Origin: Bacteroidota bacterium
Lineage (GTDB): Bacteria; Bacteroidota; Bacteroidia; AKYH767-A; OLB10
Length of the DNA stretch: 64,000 nucleotides
Assembly: GCA_016709725.1 (NCBI GenBank)
Contig: JADJMG010000001.1
Span: forward strand, 1-64,000
Direction of reading: 5' to 3'
Part shown: piece after piece, positions 22,042-30,661 of the stretch
How positions within the stretch are numbered: the stretch's first letter is position 1
Layout of the letters: every line of letters begins with the position of its first letter
Notes under the pieces: generated by a model
The model's database searches: none
What the model saw: the letters and a program-made list of their open reading frames with translations, nothing else
What the model was told of the DNA's origin: nothing
Translations under genes and position numbers: made by a program

Positions 22042-23418
22042 TTAAGCCATCAATGACAATTGCTTTGCCGTTTTAGGCGTAGACTTTCCATTGTTAGTAG
22101 GCTTTGTTTTCGCCTTAATTTTAGTAGAAGATTTGGTATCACTTTTCACCACGGAACCGTTCAAATTAAATGCTTTTTTCATGATGTCAATTGCATTCAA
22201 TTTTTCCCAAGGGAACAAAGTTACTTTTACTTTCTTCTCGTTCTTTTTTCCTTTGTTAAACACTTTCACGACTTCTTTCGACTCACGACCCATGTGCCCG
22301 TAAGCAGCAGTTTCGCGATAGATGGGAGTACGTAAAGCAAAACGTTTTTCAATGAAATAAGGACGCATATCAAAAGCTGGAAGCTTCTCAATGATACGAG
22401 CAATTTGTCCGTCGGTCATCGCCACTTTCGCAGTACCATATGTATTCACATACAATCCTACTGGCTTCGCAACACCAATCGCATAAGCCACTTGCACTAA
22501 CGCTTCGTCACAAACTCCAGCCGCAACTAAATGCTTCGCGATATGACGCGCTGCATAGGCTGCAGAACGATCTACCTTTGAAGGATCTTTTCCTGAGAAT
22601 GCACCACCACCGTGAGCTCCTTTTCCACCGTAAGTATCCACAATGATTTTACGTCCTGTTAATCCGGTATCACCATGTGGTCCACCAATCACAAACTTTC
22701 CAGTTGGATTTACGTGATAGTTAATTTTATTATTGAACAAAGCTTGAACACGCTTTGGTAATTTTTTCATCACGCGAGGAATCAAAATATTTTTAACGTC
22801 CTCTGTAATTTTCGCTAACATCTTTTTCTCTGCACCAAAATCATCATGTTGTGTTGAGATTACAATGCTATCGATACGAATGGGAGTATGATCATCATTG
22901 TATTCAATGGTCACTTGACTCTTCGCATCTGGACGAAGGTATTTGATCGCTTTGTTTTCACGACGCAATACCGCCAATTCACGAAGTAACAAATGCGCTA
23001 ATTCCAACGGAAGTGGCATGAAATTATCCGTCTCACGGCTAGCATATCCGAACATCATACCTTGGTCACCAGCACCTTGCTCTTCTGGCTTTTTACGCTC
23101 TACACCTTGATTGATGTCGGCCGATTGCTCATGAATCGCTGAAAAGATTCCACAAGAATTTGCTTCAAACATATATTCGCTCTTGGTGTAACCAATATCA
23201 CGAATTACTTCACGAGCAATTTCTTGTACATCTAAATAAGCTTCTGATTTTACTTCACCAGCCAAAACCACTTGTCCGGTAGTAACTAAGGTTTCACAAG
23301 CTACTTTAGAGCTTGGATCATAAGCCAAAAAGTAATCGATAAGTGCGTCTGAAATTTGATCAGCCACTTTGTCTGGATGACCTTCTGATACTGATTCTGA
23401 GGTGAATAGATACGACAT
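22042..23418 (-). CDS. metK: S-adenosylmethionine synthetase MetK with Lys-rich C-terminal extension
   Basis: MetK makes S-adenosylmethionine from methionine and ATP. The core has the family motifs SESVSEGHPDKVADQISDA, GAGDQGMMFGYA (methionine/ATP site), GGPHGDTGLTGRKIIVDTYGG and GGGAFSGKDPSKVDRSAAY. The protein has 458 residues; about 40 C-terminal residues after IDIMKKAFNLNGS are an extra Lys/Thr/Ser-rich tail (KIKAKTKPTNNGKS...LSLMA) absent from standard enzymes. It supplies methyl donors, including SAM for MiaB in this window. A -7 box lies 41 bases upstream. Confidence 0.96.
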   Translation of the reverse strand: MSYLFTSESVSEGHPDKVADQISDALIDYFLAYDPSSKVACETLVTTGQVVLAGEVKSEAYLDVQEIAREVIRDIGYTKSEYMFEANSCGIFSAIHEQSADINQGVERKKPEEQGAGDQGMMFGYASRETDNFMPLPLELAHLLLRELAVLRRENKAIKYLRPDAKSQVTIEYNDDHTPIRIDSIVISTQHDDFGAEKKMLAKITEDVKNILIPRVMKKLPKRVQALFNNKINYHVNPTGKFVIGGPHGDTGLTGRKIIVDTYGGKGAHGGGAFSGKDPSKVDRSAAYAARHIAKHLVAAGVCDEALVQVAYAIGVAKPVGLYVNTYGTAKVAMTDGQIARIIEKLPAFDMRPYFIEKRFALRTPIYRETAAYGHMGRESKEVVKVFNKGKKNEKKVKVTLFPWEKLNAIDIMKKAFNLNGSVVKSDTKSSTKIKAKTKPTNNGKSTPKTAKQLSLMA

Positions 23419-23459
23419 GCTATAATTATTTATGTGTTTTGATTTATTTTTTGGAAGCC

Positions 23460-23467
23460 CAAAGATA
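23460..23467 (-). promoter_or_regulatory. metK: -7 box of metK
   Basis: Reads TATCTTTG on the minus strand, 41 bases before the ATG. There is room for a leader but no SAM riboswitch fold was recognised in it. Confidence 0.55.
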
Positions 23468-23492
23468 GAAATTGAAATAGGATAATAGGCAA

Positions 23493-24407
23493 CTATTTAT
23501 TAACGGTTAATTGACGGAAAACCGACTCTAGATTTCCCTCTTCTTTCTGCAATCCCATCACCGTCAAATGATGGTCTACAGCAAAACGAAATAGTTCTTG
23601 GCGAATATCGATATCACCTTCACTTTCTATTCTCCAGGTCTTATCCTTTTCTTTATGAACGCTTAACACGCCCTTGATCTTCATTAATTGTACTTCATTT
23701 GCCTCTTTGTCGAACTCCACATGAATTACATTTCCGTGTTTCGATTGCTGGCGAAGCACATTAGCCGAATCATCCGCTACAATTTTTCCTTTGTTAATAA
23801 TAAGCACACGATCACAAATGGCTTCTACCTCTTGCATAATATGGGTTGATAGTATTACCGTTTTTTCCTTGCCGATGTTACGAATCAAGGATCGGATCTC
23901 TACCAGCTGATTGGGGTCGAGGCCCGTGGTGGGTTCGTCTAAAATTAACACACTTGGGTTATGAATCATGGCTTGTGCCAATCCCACACGCTGACGATAC
24001 CCCTTGGAGAGCGCTCCAATTTTTTTGTGCTGCTCTACTCCTAATCCTGTCAATTCAATCATCTCCTTGGTGCGTTTTACGGCTTCGGCTTTGGGTAGAT
24101 GGATGCGTCCCACGAACTCTAAAAATTCCTTGATGTACATATCCGTGTAGAGGGGATTATGCTCTGGCAGATAGCCCACCATCGCCCGAACCTCCATCGA
24201 TTGATTGACAACATCATATCCATTGACGGTCACCGAGCCGGAAGTTTGCGGGAGGAAACAAGAAATAATTTTCATCATGGTCGATTTTCCGGCACCGTTG
24301 GGTCCCAAAAATCCGACTACTTGTCCGGGATGCACTTCAAAAGAAACATCATCGAGTGCTTTTTGCTCCCCGTATAATTTACTGATCGACTTAACAAGAA
24401 TTGACAT
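23493..24407 (-). CDS. gldA: Gliding-motility-type ABC transporter ATP-binding protein GldA
   Basis: The ATPase of an ABC-2 type exporter which, in gliding Bacteroidota, works with GldF and GldG. The 304-residue protein has Walker A GPNGAGKST, the signature LSKGYRQRVGLAQ, Walker B VLILDEPTTGLDP and the switch His (STHIMQEVEAICDRV). The YLPEHNPLY segment after the Q-loop is typical of GldA. The start at 24407 (MSILVKSISKLYGE) is chosen over upstream in-frame codons, which run into rsgA and lack similarity. gldF and gldG are not adjacent, so assignment to GldA rather than another ABC-2 ATPase rests on sequence resemblance. Transcribed divergently from rsgA. Confidence 0.82.
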   Translation of the reverse strand: MSILVKSISKLYGEQKALDDVSFEVHPGQVVGFLGPNGAGKSTMMKIISCFLPQTSGSVTVNGYDVVNQSMEVRAMVGYLPEHNPLYTDMYIKEFLEFVGRIHLPKAEAVKRTKEMIELTGLGVEQHKKIGALSKGYRQRVGLAQAMIHNPSVLILDEPTTGLDPNQLVEIRSLIRNIGKEKTVILSTHIMQEVEAICDRVLIINKGKIVADDSANVLRQQSKHGNVIHVEFDKEANEVQLMKIKGVLSVHKEKDKTWRIESEGDIDIRQELFRFAVDHHLTVMGLQKEEGNLESVFRQLTVNK

Positions 24408-24413
24408 TGCCCG

Positions 24414-24421
24414 CAAAGGTA
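24414..24421 (-). promoter_or_regulatory. gldA: -7 box of gldA
   Basis: Reads TACCTTTG on the minus strand and ends six bases before the ATG, leaving a leader of about two bases at most. Confidence 0.55.
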
Positions 24422-24456
24422 ATGGATCAATTGGTTTGTTCTGCCGTCTACTGTCA

Positions 24457-24464
24457 TATATTTG
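24457..24464 (+). promoter_or_regulatory. rsgA: -7 box of rsgA, leaderless spacing
   Basis: TATATTTG with a -33 TTTG at 24435-24438 (18 bases apart). The box ends four bases before the GTG start at 24469. Confidence 0.65.
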
Positions 24465-24468
24465 CACC

Positions 24469-25386
24469 GTGAAGGGAAGAGTATTAAAATCGACAGGCAG
24501 CTGGTTTCTGACTGAAGATGAGCATGGAAAAGTCATTTCCTGCCGTATCCGAGGGCAACTGCGCCTTCGTGATATTGGCTCTACCAACCCCATTGCGGTG
24601 GGTGACTTTGTTCATTTTGAGTTACAGGAAGATGGTACGGGCACCATCCTAGAAATTGAAGACCGAAGAAATTACATCATCCGCAAGTCAGTCAACCTAA
24701 GTAAGCAAACGCATATCATCGCTGCTAATATTGATATGGCTTGGCTGATGGTCACCCCTGCTCTACCCAAAACCTCCACCGGATTCATTGATCGTTTCAT
24801 TGCAGCGGCTGAATCGTTTCGCATTCCCACCGGATTAATATTTAACAAAAGCGATTTATTTAAAGATGATTTAGCCCATGTGCAAGATGAGTTCATTCGC
24901 ATTTATGAACCCTTAGGTTATCCTTGCATAAAAGTTTCTACCATCACTTCAGAAGGAATGGAAGATATCCGAAATGCATTTCAATCCAAAGTCAATTTAC
25001 TGGCCGGACATTCGGGCGTTGGAAAATCGAGTCTGCTAAATATTCTTGAACCCACGCTCCAACTCAAAACGGGAATCATTTCTAAACAACATCTCACCGG
25101 AAAACACACTACTACTTTTGCCGAGATGCATTCATTGGGAAATCAAACGTATTTAATCGACACACCGGGCATCCGCGAATTCGTAAACATCGATTTCAAA
25201 CCTTCCGAAATTGGACATTACTTTGTCGAATTTCGCGAGCGCATGAATCAATGTCACTTCAACAATTGCCTCCACGAAAACGAAAAAAAATGTGCCATCA
25301 AACTCGCCGTTGAAAAAGGCGAAATCAATCCCGAGCGATACTATAATTATTTAAGTATGGTGCGTAACGAAGATATTTTTCGGTAA
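24469..25386 (+). CDS. rsgA: Ribosome small subunit-dependent GTPase RsgA
   Basis: RsgA is a circularly permuted GTPase that helps mature the 30S subunit. It has an N-terminal OB fold (VKGRVLKSTGSWFLTE), then the permuted G domain with NKSD (G4) before GHSGVGKSS (G1) and DTPGIREF (G3), and a C-terminal zinc motif with CHFNNCLHENEKKC. The start is GTG 24469, giving 305 residues. Upstream in-frame codons would extend into gldA on the other strand and lack family similarity. The promoter box just before the GTG supports this start. Confidence 0.93.
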   Translation: MKGRVLKSTGSWFLTEDEHGKVISCRIRGQLRLRDIGSTNPIAVGDFVHFELQEDGTGTILEIEDRRNYIIRKSVNLSKQTHIIAANIDMAWLMVTPALPKTSTGFIDRFIAAAESFRIPTGLIFNKSDLFKDDLAHVQDEFIRIYEPLGYPCIKVSTITSEGMEDIRNAFQSKVNLLAGHSGVGKSSLLNILEPTLQLKTGIISKQHLTGKHTTTFAEMHSLGNQTYLIDTPGIREFVNIDFKPSEIGHYFVEFRERMNQCHFNNCLHENEKKCAIKLAVEKGEINPERYYNYLSMVRNEDIFR

Positions 25387-25581
25387 AAAATTAGTCGTTA
25401 CGACTATGATTGATGGGCCACTGATTTATTATGATGGTAGCGAGGCTTCGCTATGATTTTTTATGATCCCCCCGCGCCCGCTGCGTGAACTTTGCGCCCG
25501 TTGCGTTTAAGTTGTAAGTTTTAATAACCAAAACTTTCATTCCATTTTCAAATTTTCAAATCGAACCATTTTCAAATTTAA

Positions 25582-25589
25582 TACTTTTA
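25582..25589 (+). promoter_or_regulatory. dtd: Possible -7 box of dtd, leaderless spacing
   Basis: TACTTTTA is one mismatch from TAnnTTTG and ends four bases before the dtd ATG. No clear -33 element. Confidence 0.4.
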
Positions 25590-25593
25590 CCCC

Positions 25594-26046
25594 ATGAGAG
25601 TTATCTTACAACGCACCTCCCACTCAAGTGTACTCATCAACGGTAACGAAAAACGATCCTGCCAAGGCGGCTTATTGATTTTACTGGGAATTGAACATGC
25701 CGATACCGAAGATGACATTGATTGGCTTTGCCCAAAAATTGTAAAACTCCGCATCTTCCCCGACGAAAGTGGAGTAATGAATAAAAATATTATTGAACGC
25801 GAAGGTGAAATTTTACTCATCAGCCAATTTACCTTACATGCAAATACCAAGAAAGGAAATCGCCCATCTTACATAAACGCCGCCCGACCTGAGCAAGCCA
25901 TTCCTCTCTACGAAAAGTTCATCTCATCCTTAGAAAAAGAATTGGGTAAAAAAATTACCACTGGTGTTTTTGGCGCCGATATGCAAGTAGAATTAATTAA
26001 CGACGGACCCGTAACTATTTTTATGGATAGTAAAGACCGTGGTTAA
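25594..26046 (+). CDS. dtd: D-aminoacyl-tRNA deacylase Dtd
   Basis: Dtd hydrolyses D-amino acids wrongly attached to tRNA. At 150 residues it has the family length. It has the characteristic SQFTLHANTKKGNRPSY motif and the C-terminal GVFGADMQVELINDGPVT motif, which carries the active-site Gly-cisPro partner region. The frame is intact; the next gene of the strand lies over 220 bases on. Confidence 0.95.
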   Translation: MRVILQRTSHSSVLINGNEKRSCQGGLLILLGIEHADTEDDIDWLCPKIVKLRIFPDESGVMNKNIIEREGEILLISQFTLHANTKKGNRPSYINAARPEQAIPLYEKFISSLEKELGKKITTGVFGADMQVELINDGPVTIFMDSKDRG

Positions 26047-26077
26047 ATCCCGAAATTCGGAGGATATCTTTTGGCTA

Positions 26078-26105
26078 GTAGCATCGCCATGCATGGCAAT
26101 GCTAC
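26078..26105. repeat. 28-bp near-perfect palindrome downstream of dtd
   Basis: GTAGCAT / ATGCTAC arms (26078-26084 and 26099-26105) enclose the perfect palindrome GCCATGCATGGC (26086-26097). No T run follows, so termination is uncertain. Confidence 0.7.
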
Positions 26106-26269
26106 AGTATAAATATATTCTCTAAAACTACCTGCAAATTATTGTTAAAATCTTATCTTAGTCTGACGCTAATTCCAAAACACTGATTTTATAAAAAATA
26201 ACAAAACTCTCGAAAACTTTCTATTCCTAATTTTACATTTCATCTACCCAATAAAACCATCTAAACAAT

Positions 26270-26596
26270 ATGAGCTTAACTATCGCCCAAGAAAAAGTTG
26301 ATCAATGGATAAAAGAACACGGTGTTCGGTATTTTAATGAATTGACGAACATGACGCTTTTAACGGAGGAAGTGGGAGAATTGGCGCGTATCATGGCTCG
26401 AAAATATGGAGAGCAAAGTTTTAAAGCCGGCGAAGAAAATACGGATTTAGGAGACGAAATGGCCGATGTGCTTTTTGTACTCATCTGCTTGGCCAACCAA
26501 ACGGGAGTTGATTTACAAGCTGCTTTTGATAAAAACCTCGAAAAGAAGTCGAAGCGCGATGAAGTCCGACATAAAAACAACGACAAATTATTGTAA
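26270..26596 (+). CDS. MazG-like nucleotide pyrophosphohydrolase
   Basis: A 108-residue all-alpha NTP pyrophosphatase of the MazG superfamily, which hydrolyses (d)NTPs to monophosphates, often as house-cleaning. Metal-binding EExxE (EEVGE, about residues 26-30) and ExxD (EMADVLF) motifs are visible, separated by the typical AGEENTDLGD segment. Single-domain size fits the YpjD/iMazG subgroup. The downstream regulator starts 34 bases later and might be co-transcribed. Confidence 0.85.
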   Translation: MSLTIAQEKVDQWIKEHGVRYFNELTNMTLLTEEVGELARIMARKYGEQSFKAGEENTDLGDEMADVLFVLICLANQTGVDLQAAFDKNLEKKSKRDEVRHKNNDKLL

Positions 26597-26630
26597 TACC
26601 AACGCCACCTTTAAATTTAGCAGCAAAGCA

Positions 26631-27263
26631 ATGACAGACAATTACGACATAGAAAAAAAGTTCAGTTACTTAGGAAAAGACCTAATTACAGAATTGCTTG
26701 AAGTTTCAGTGGTGAAAACTTTTCCTCCCAACACAGAATTAGTCAGAGAAGGGCAATACGTCAAATATATTCCCATTGTATTGGACGGACTTGTAAAGGT
26801 ATTTACTCAATTTGAAGCAAGAGAAATCCTTCTTTATTACATTAAACCCGAACAGAGTTGTATCATGTCGTTCTCGTCTTGTATTAACAACGATAAAAGT
26901 AAAATATTTGCAATCACAGAGGAAGAAAGCAATATTTTACTTATCCCTTCAGAAAAGATGGCAAAATGGGTTATTCATTTCCCGACTATAAATATCTTGT
27001 TTTATCAACAATATGACCTGAGGTATTCTGAACTTGTTGATATGATACACCAAATGCTTTACTTTAAACTAGACAAAAGAATTTTGGATTATCTTTTGGA
27101 AAAAGTGAAGGTGAAAGGGAAAAATCCAATTAAAATATCACATAAGGAAATAGCAAATGACCTTGGCACAGCCCGGGAAGTGGTAAGTAGGTTGGTAAAA
27201 AAACTTGAAAGACAAAATTTTCTTAAGCAATACCACGACAGCATTGAATTAATTTCACCTTAG
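26631..27263 (+). CDS. Crp/Fnr family transcriptional regulator
   Basis: A 210-residue regulator with an N-terminal cyclic-nucleotide-binding-like beta barrel (NTELVREGQYVKYIPIVLDGLVKVF) and a C-terminal winged helix (ISHKEIANDLGTAREVVSRLVKKLERQNFL). One Cys pair (SCIMSFSSC) lies in the barrel, but the N-terminal four-Cys pattern of oxygen-sensing Fnr is absent. The ATG at 26631 (MTDNYDIEKKF) is preferred; the longer frame overlaps the MazG-like gene. It heads a small cluster with two short membrane proteins, an arrangement that suggests control of those genes. Confidence 0.85.
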   Translation: MTDNYDIEKKFSYLGKDLITELLEVSVVKTFPPNTELVREGQYVKYIPIVLDGLVKVFTQFEAREILLYYIKPEQSCIMSFSSCINNDKSKIFAITEEESNILLIPSEKMAKWVIHFPTINILFYQQYDLRYSELVDMIHQMLYFKLDKRILDYLLEKVKVKGKNPIKISHKEIANDLGTAREVVSRLVKKLERQNFLKQYHDSIELISP

Positions 27264-27323
27264 TGACTTTAGTTACTGTACAAGCTTTTTCCTTTACAGT
27301 ACTTTGTGGTACAATTGAAAAAC

Positions 27324-27416
27324 ATGAAAACAATTTACAAGTTTGTACTTATGTGCATTTTGTGTATTGCAATCGTATCTTCTATTGTATACATCGTAAA
27401 GTTTTTAAACAAATAA
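27324..27416 (+). CDS. Very small membrane protein, 30 residues
   Basis: MKTIYKFVLMCILCIAIVSS... is a single hydrophobic helix with Lys at both ends, ending VKFLNK. It lies between the Crp/Fnr gene and the DUF2892 gene with 60 and 13 base gaps. The product is too small for family assignment; coding status rests on its position and clean helix. Confidence 0.45.
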   Translation: MKTIYKFVLMCILCIAIVSSIVYIVKFLNK

Positions 27417-27429
27417 AAATCAATCAAAA

Positions 27430-27639
27430 ATGAAAAAGAACATGTCTTCAGCCGACAGAATTACTCGATTAATTATTTCGGCAATTATCGTAACACTTTA
27501 TTTCACTAACACGGTTAGTGGGACAGCGGGAACAATTTTACTTGCATTAGCGGGTGTATTTACCTTAACAAGTATTATTAGTTTTTGTCCTTTGTACTCC
27601 ATCTTTGGCTTTTCGACTTGTTCTGTTAAACAACACTAG
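27430..27639 (+). CDS. DUF2892 (YgaP-like) inner-membrane protein
   Basis: A 69-residue protein with two membrane helices (about residues 14-32 and 34-52). It opens with the family pattern KKNMSSADRITRLI and ends with FCPLYSIFGFSTC, a Cys-containing motif seen in rhodanese-linked DUF2892 proteins. Its place after a Crp/Fnr regulator hints at a redox or sulfur-stress response; no rhodanese gene is next to it. Confidence 0.75.
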   Translation: MKKNMSSADRITRLIISAIIVTLYFTNTVSGTAGTILLALAGVFTLTSIISFCPLYSIFGFSTCSVKQH

Positions 27640-27961
27640 ACATTAGTTGAGCTATTGGCGTTTGTCGCAATGGGAGGTCGATGGAGTTCAATCAAGGACA
27701 ATGCTTTTATGAAAGCTTGTCCTTGATTAACTGTTAAATGCTCAATTCGCGATGCTTTGCGACCCCCTACTGCTGCAGGCAATAAAGTGTTATTCAATAT
27801 CTAAATGAACTGATGTGAACATTACTTTCGAGGTAGATATCCAAACGGACAAGTTCGCGCCATTCTATTTTTTATGGGTTCAAAATATGCCTCAAATTAG
27901 TATAAACTCCTATTTGTTAATTACTTCTAGTTTTTAAAAAGACTCCATTCCAATATAAACG
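27640..27961. other. Structured intergenic region without a gene
   Basis: A strong hairpin is present: AATCAAGGACAA (27690-27701) pairs perfectly with 27717-27728, extended inward by GC/GC. Outer arms TTGAGC (27647-27652) and GCTCAA (27740-27745) can enclose it, and GTCGCAA (27664-27670) could alternatively pair with TTGCGAC (27757-27763). No T run follows. Nothing recognisable was seen in 27780-27961. Confidence 0.6.
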
Positions 27962-27969
27962 TATCTTTG
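27962..27969 (+). promoter_or_regulatory. -7 box of the CorC/HlyC-type gene
   Basis: TATCTTTG, 22 bases before the ATG at 27992; no clear -33 element. Confidence 0.55.
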
Positions 27970-27991
27970 TGCCGGATCTATAATCCATCGA

Positions 27992-29304
27992 ATGATTGCT
28001 GATATATTAATTACAACCATACTTGTACTTTTAAACGGATTTTTTGTCGCTGCTGAGTTTGCAATAGTGAAAGTGCGACAAAGTCAAATTGAACTTAAAG
28101 CCAACCAAGGGAATTCTGTTGCAAAGGTGGCGATGGGCATTTTGAATAATATGGATGGCTACCTAAGCGCATGCCAGCTCGGAATCACTTTAGCCAGTTT
28201 AGCATTAGGTTGGATTGGAGAACCTGTAGTTGCGAATATGGTGCGTGGATTCACTGGCTATTTTGGAATGGACATCGATGAGGAAAGCCTACACCATGTT
28301 AGTATTGTAATTGCATTTGGTTTAATCACTGTGTTACATATTGTATTGGGTGAGCAAGTTCCTAAGACGGCAGCTATCAAAAGCCCCTTGAGTTTTACCA
28401 TGTACATCGCACTACCTTTGCGAGCGTTCTATATTTTATGTTCTCCTTTTATTTGGGCGTTGAATGGGATGTCGAGAGGTGTATTAAACCTCCTTGGATT
28501 AAAAGGCAAAGAGCATTCTGAAATTCATTCGGAAGAAGAGATTCGGATGTTACTTACCGAATCGGAAGAAGGTGGAGCAATTAAGCAATCGGAGCATGAA
28601 TTGATTCAAAATGTTTTTGAGTTTGATGATCGTGTGGTTCGACAAATTCTGATTCCCAGAACAAAATTTCTGCCATCGATGTAGAATCAACAAAGGAAGA
28701 AGTAGTTCAGAAAATTATTGACGAAGGGTATTCACGTATGCCCGTTTATCAGGATTCGCTCGATAATATTATTGGATTGATTTACTCTAAGGATTTAATC
28801 AAAGCCCTCCACGAAAAAAGTTTTAAGGGAGTGAACGAAATGTTGCGCCCTGCCTATTACGTCCCGTACAATAAACGCATCAACGAATTGTTGAAAGAAT
28901 TCCAAACGCAGCATATCCAAATGGCGGTAGTAACGAATGAGTCGGGTGGCACAGCCGGAATTGTGACGATGGAAGATATCATTGAAGAATTAGTAGGCGA
29001 AATTCAAGATGAGTACGATGATGAAAAGCCATTAGTTGAGAAGAAAAGCGAAACGGAATTTATTGTGAATGCCAGTGCATCGGTGAGTGATGTAAACGAC
29101 GTTTTACCCATTGCACTTCCCGAAAGTCCGAGCTACGAAACCGTTTCCGGATTACTCAATTATATTTATGATCGCATTCCTGCGGTGAATGAAAAGCGCA
29201 TTTTTGGAGGTTATGAATTTACCATCGTAAAACGTTTCAAGCACAGTGTTGATTCAGTGAAAATGGTGGTGGTGAATGAAAATTCGGTAAACGAAGAAAA
29301 TTAA
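27992..29304 (+). CDS. CNNM/CorC (hemolysin C-like) membrane protein with CBS domains (one frameshift)
   Basis: A CNNM-type integral membrane protein linked to Mg2+/Co2+ efflux. The N-terminal DUF21/CNNM domain has about four membrane helices (start MIADILITTILVLLNGFFVAAEFAIV). Two CBS domains follow (VVRQILIPRTK; SRMPVYQDSLDNIIGLIYSKD; TAGIVTMEDIIEELVGEIQDE). The C-terminus is a CorC_HlyC domain (VNASASVSDVNDVLP...ETVSGLLNYI). One A is missing near 28667-28671, where the protein should read PRTKISAIDVES. Restored length is 437 residues. Confidence 0.88.
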
Positions 29305-29324
29305 TACTAAGATTTCTCGATCAA

Positions 29325-29729
29325 TTATTGTTTGGTGCAAACCGCAGTAGCACTTTGTCCGTCGCTCGAATAATTCAAATTCATTTTCTCATTGGCGCCT
29401 TGCGAGAAATACAATCCCGATCCTTGCACGACGATTAAGGTCACTCCAATCTGTTGATTTGGGATCACGATACTTTTTCCAGAAACTAAACCCAAAGCCA
29501 CCGCTGTATTTCCATAATTCGAAAAGTTGGAAAGTCGGAGTGAATCGGATTCACCATAAGAAGTAATAATTATAGGAAAAGTAGTAGTCGAAGATCCGAT
29601 GGTTTCGGCGCAGCTCCAGGTTCCTAAAAATTTTTCTCGATCGTCGACATTAATATCAGGCGAATCTTCATCGGAGCAGGCACTAAGCATAGCCAGTGCG
29701 ACCATTGTTAACAGAAGTTTGTAATTCAT
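29325..29729 (-). CDS. Hypothetical lipocalin-like lipoprotein
   Basis: A 134-residue predicted lipoprotein: signal MNYKLLLTMVALAML with lipobox LSAC (Cys18). Then comes an acidic spacer (SDEDSPDINVDD) and a small beta-rich domain with KFLGTWSCAETI, reminiscent of lipocalin-like domains. It is expected to be anchored in a membrane facing the periplasm or surface. No function is recognised. Confidence 0.7.
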   Translation of the reverse strand: MNYKLLLTMVALAMLSACSDEDSPDINVDDREKFLGTWSCAETIGSSTTTFPIIITSYGESDSLRLSNFSNYGNTAVALGLVSGKSIVIPNQQIGVTLIVVQGSGLYFSQGANEKMNLNYSSDGQSATAVCTKQ

Positions 29730-29841
29730 AAGATTTTGGCTAAACTAAAGGTATGAGCGCCAAAAAACAAACCAAAATGATGCCAATAGCTCGCTGTTAT
29801 AAAAATGGAAGGATCTCTCTATAAATAAGCATAAAGGTTTT

Positions 29842-29849
29842 TAAATTTG
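29842..29849 (+). promoter_or_regulatory. thyA: -7 box of thyA
   Basis: TAAATTTG matches TAnnTTTG, 16 bases before the restored thyA ATG at 29866. Confidence 0.5.
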
Positions 29850-29865
29850 TACAAATTCCATTGAT

Positions 29866-30659
29866 ATGAAGCAATACCATGATCTCCTCCGCCATGTTTT
29901 AGAAAATGGAGTCAAAAAGAAGACCGTACGGGTACTGGAACGATCAGTGTTTTTGGCTATCAGCTAAGATGCAATTTGGAAGATGGATTTCCACTGTTAA
30001 CGACCAAAAAGCTTCATACCAAGTCGATTATTCATGAGTTACTGTGGTTTTTAAAAGGCGAAACCAACACCAAGTATTTAAAAGAGAACGGAGTTTCCAT
30101 TTGGGATGAATGGGCCGATGAAAACGGGAATTTAGGTCCGGTTTACGGGAAGCAATGGCGCTCGTGGCCTACTCCTGATGGCAAAAATATTGATCAGATT
30201 TCGGCACTCATCTCCCAAATCAAGAGCAATCCTGATTCTCGTCGATTGTTAGTCAACGCTTGGAACGTGGGCGAAATTCCACAAATGGCATTGCCTCCTT
30301 GCCATATTTTATTTCAGTTTTATGTAGCCAATGGTAAGTTAAGTTGTCAGTTGTATCAACGTAGTGCCGATTTATTTTTAGGTGTACCCTTCAACATTGC
30401 CTCCTACGCATTACTCACCCACATGGTGGCTCAAGTTTGTGGACTCGGGGTTGGGGATTTCGTACACACCTATGGTGATGTTCATATTTATAGCAACCAT
30501 ATGGAACACGTAGAATTGCAACTCAGCCGCGAATTCAGACCCCTACCTACCCTACAAATTAATCCCGAAGTAAAGGACATTTTCTCTTTCCAATTTGATG
30601 ATTTTAAGATTGAAAATTATGATCCGTGGCCAGCGATAAAGGCACCCGTCGCCGTTTAA
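29866..30659 (+). CDS. thyA: Thymidylate synthase ThyA (one frameshift)
   Basis: ThyA makes dTMP from dUMP with methylene-tetrahydrofolate. The N-terminus MKQYHDLLRHVLENG lies in another frame from the rest because one A is missing in the run at about 29913-29917 (should read VKKEDRTGTGT). The rest shows ARG-site and dUMP/folate motifs (DGFPLLTTKKLHTKSIIHELLWFL, LPPCHILFQFY with the catalytic Cys, LYQRSADLFLGVPFNIASYALL, HIYSNH). Restored length is 264 residues, the same as the E. coli enzyme. folA, which regenerates its folate cofactor, is 5 kb downstream, not adjacent. Confidence 0.95.
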
Positions 30660-30661
30660 GG

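Noticed and set aside
24205..24468. 88-residue N-terminal extension of rsgA
   Set aside because: It runs antisense through gldA; the promoter box at 24457-24464 lies inside it and the family start is the GTG at 24469.
25387..25593. Possible small gene or RNA between rsgA and dtd
   Set aside because: Only degenerate GC-rich words (TAGCGAGGCTTCGCTA, cgcccg) are visible; no open frame or terminator structure supports a gene.
27640..27770. Integron attC-like site (GTTGAGC and GCTCAAT arms around a hairpin)
   Set aside because: The arm order is reversed relative to attC (RYYYAAC should come first, GTTRRRY last), no integrase or cassette array is present, and the inner stem is a simple inverted repeat.
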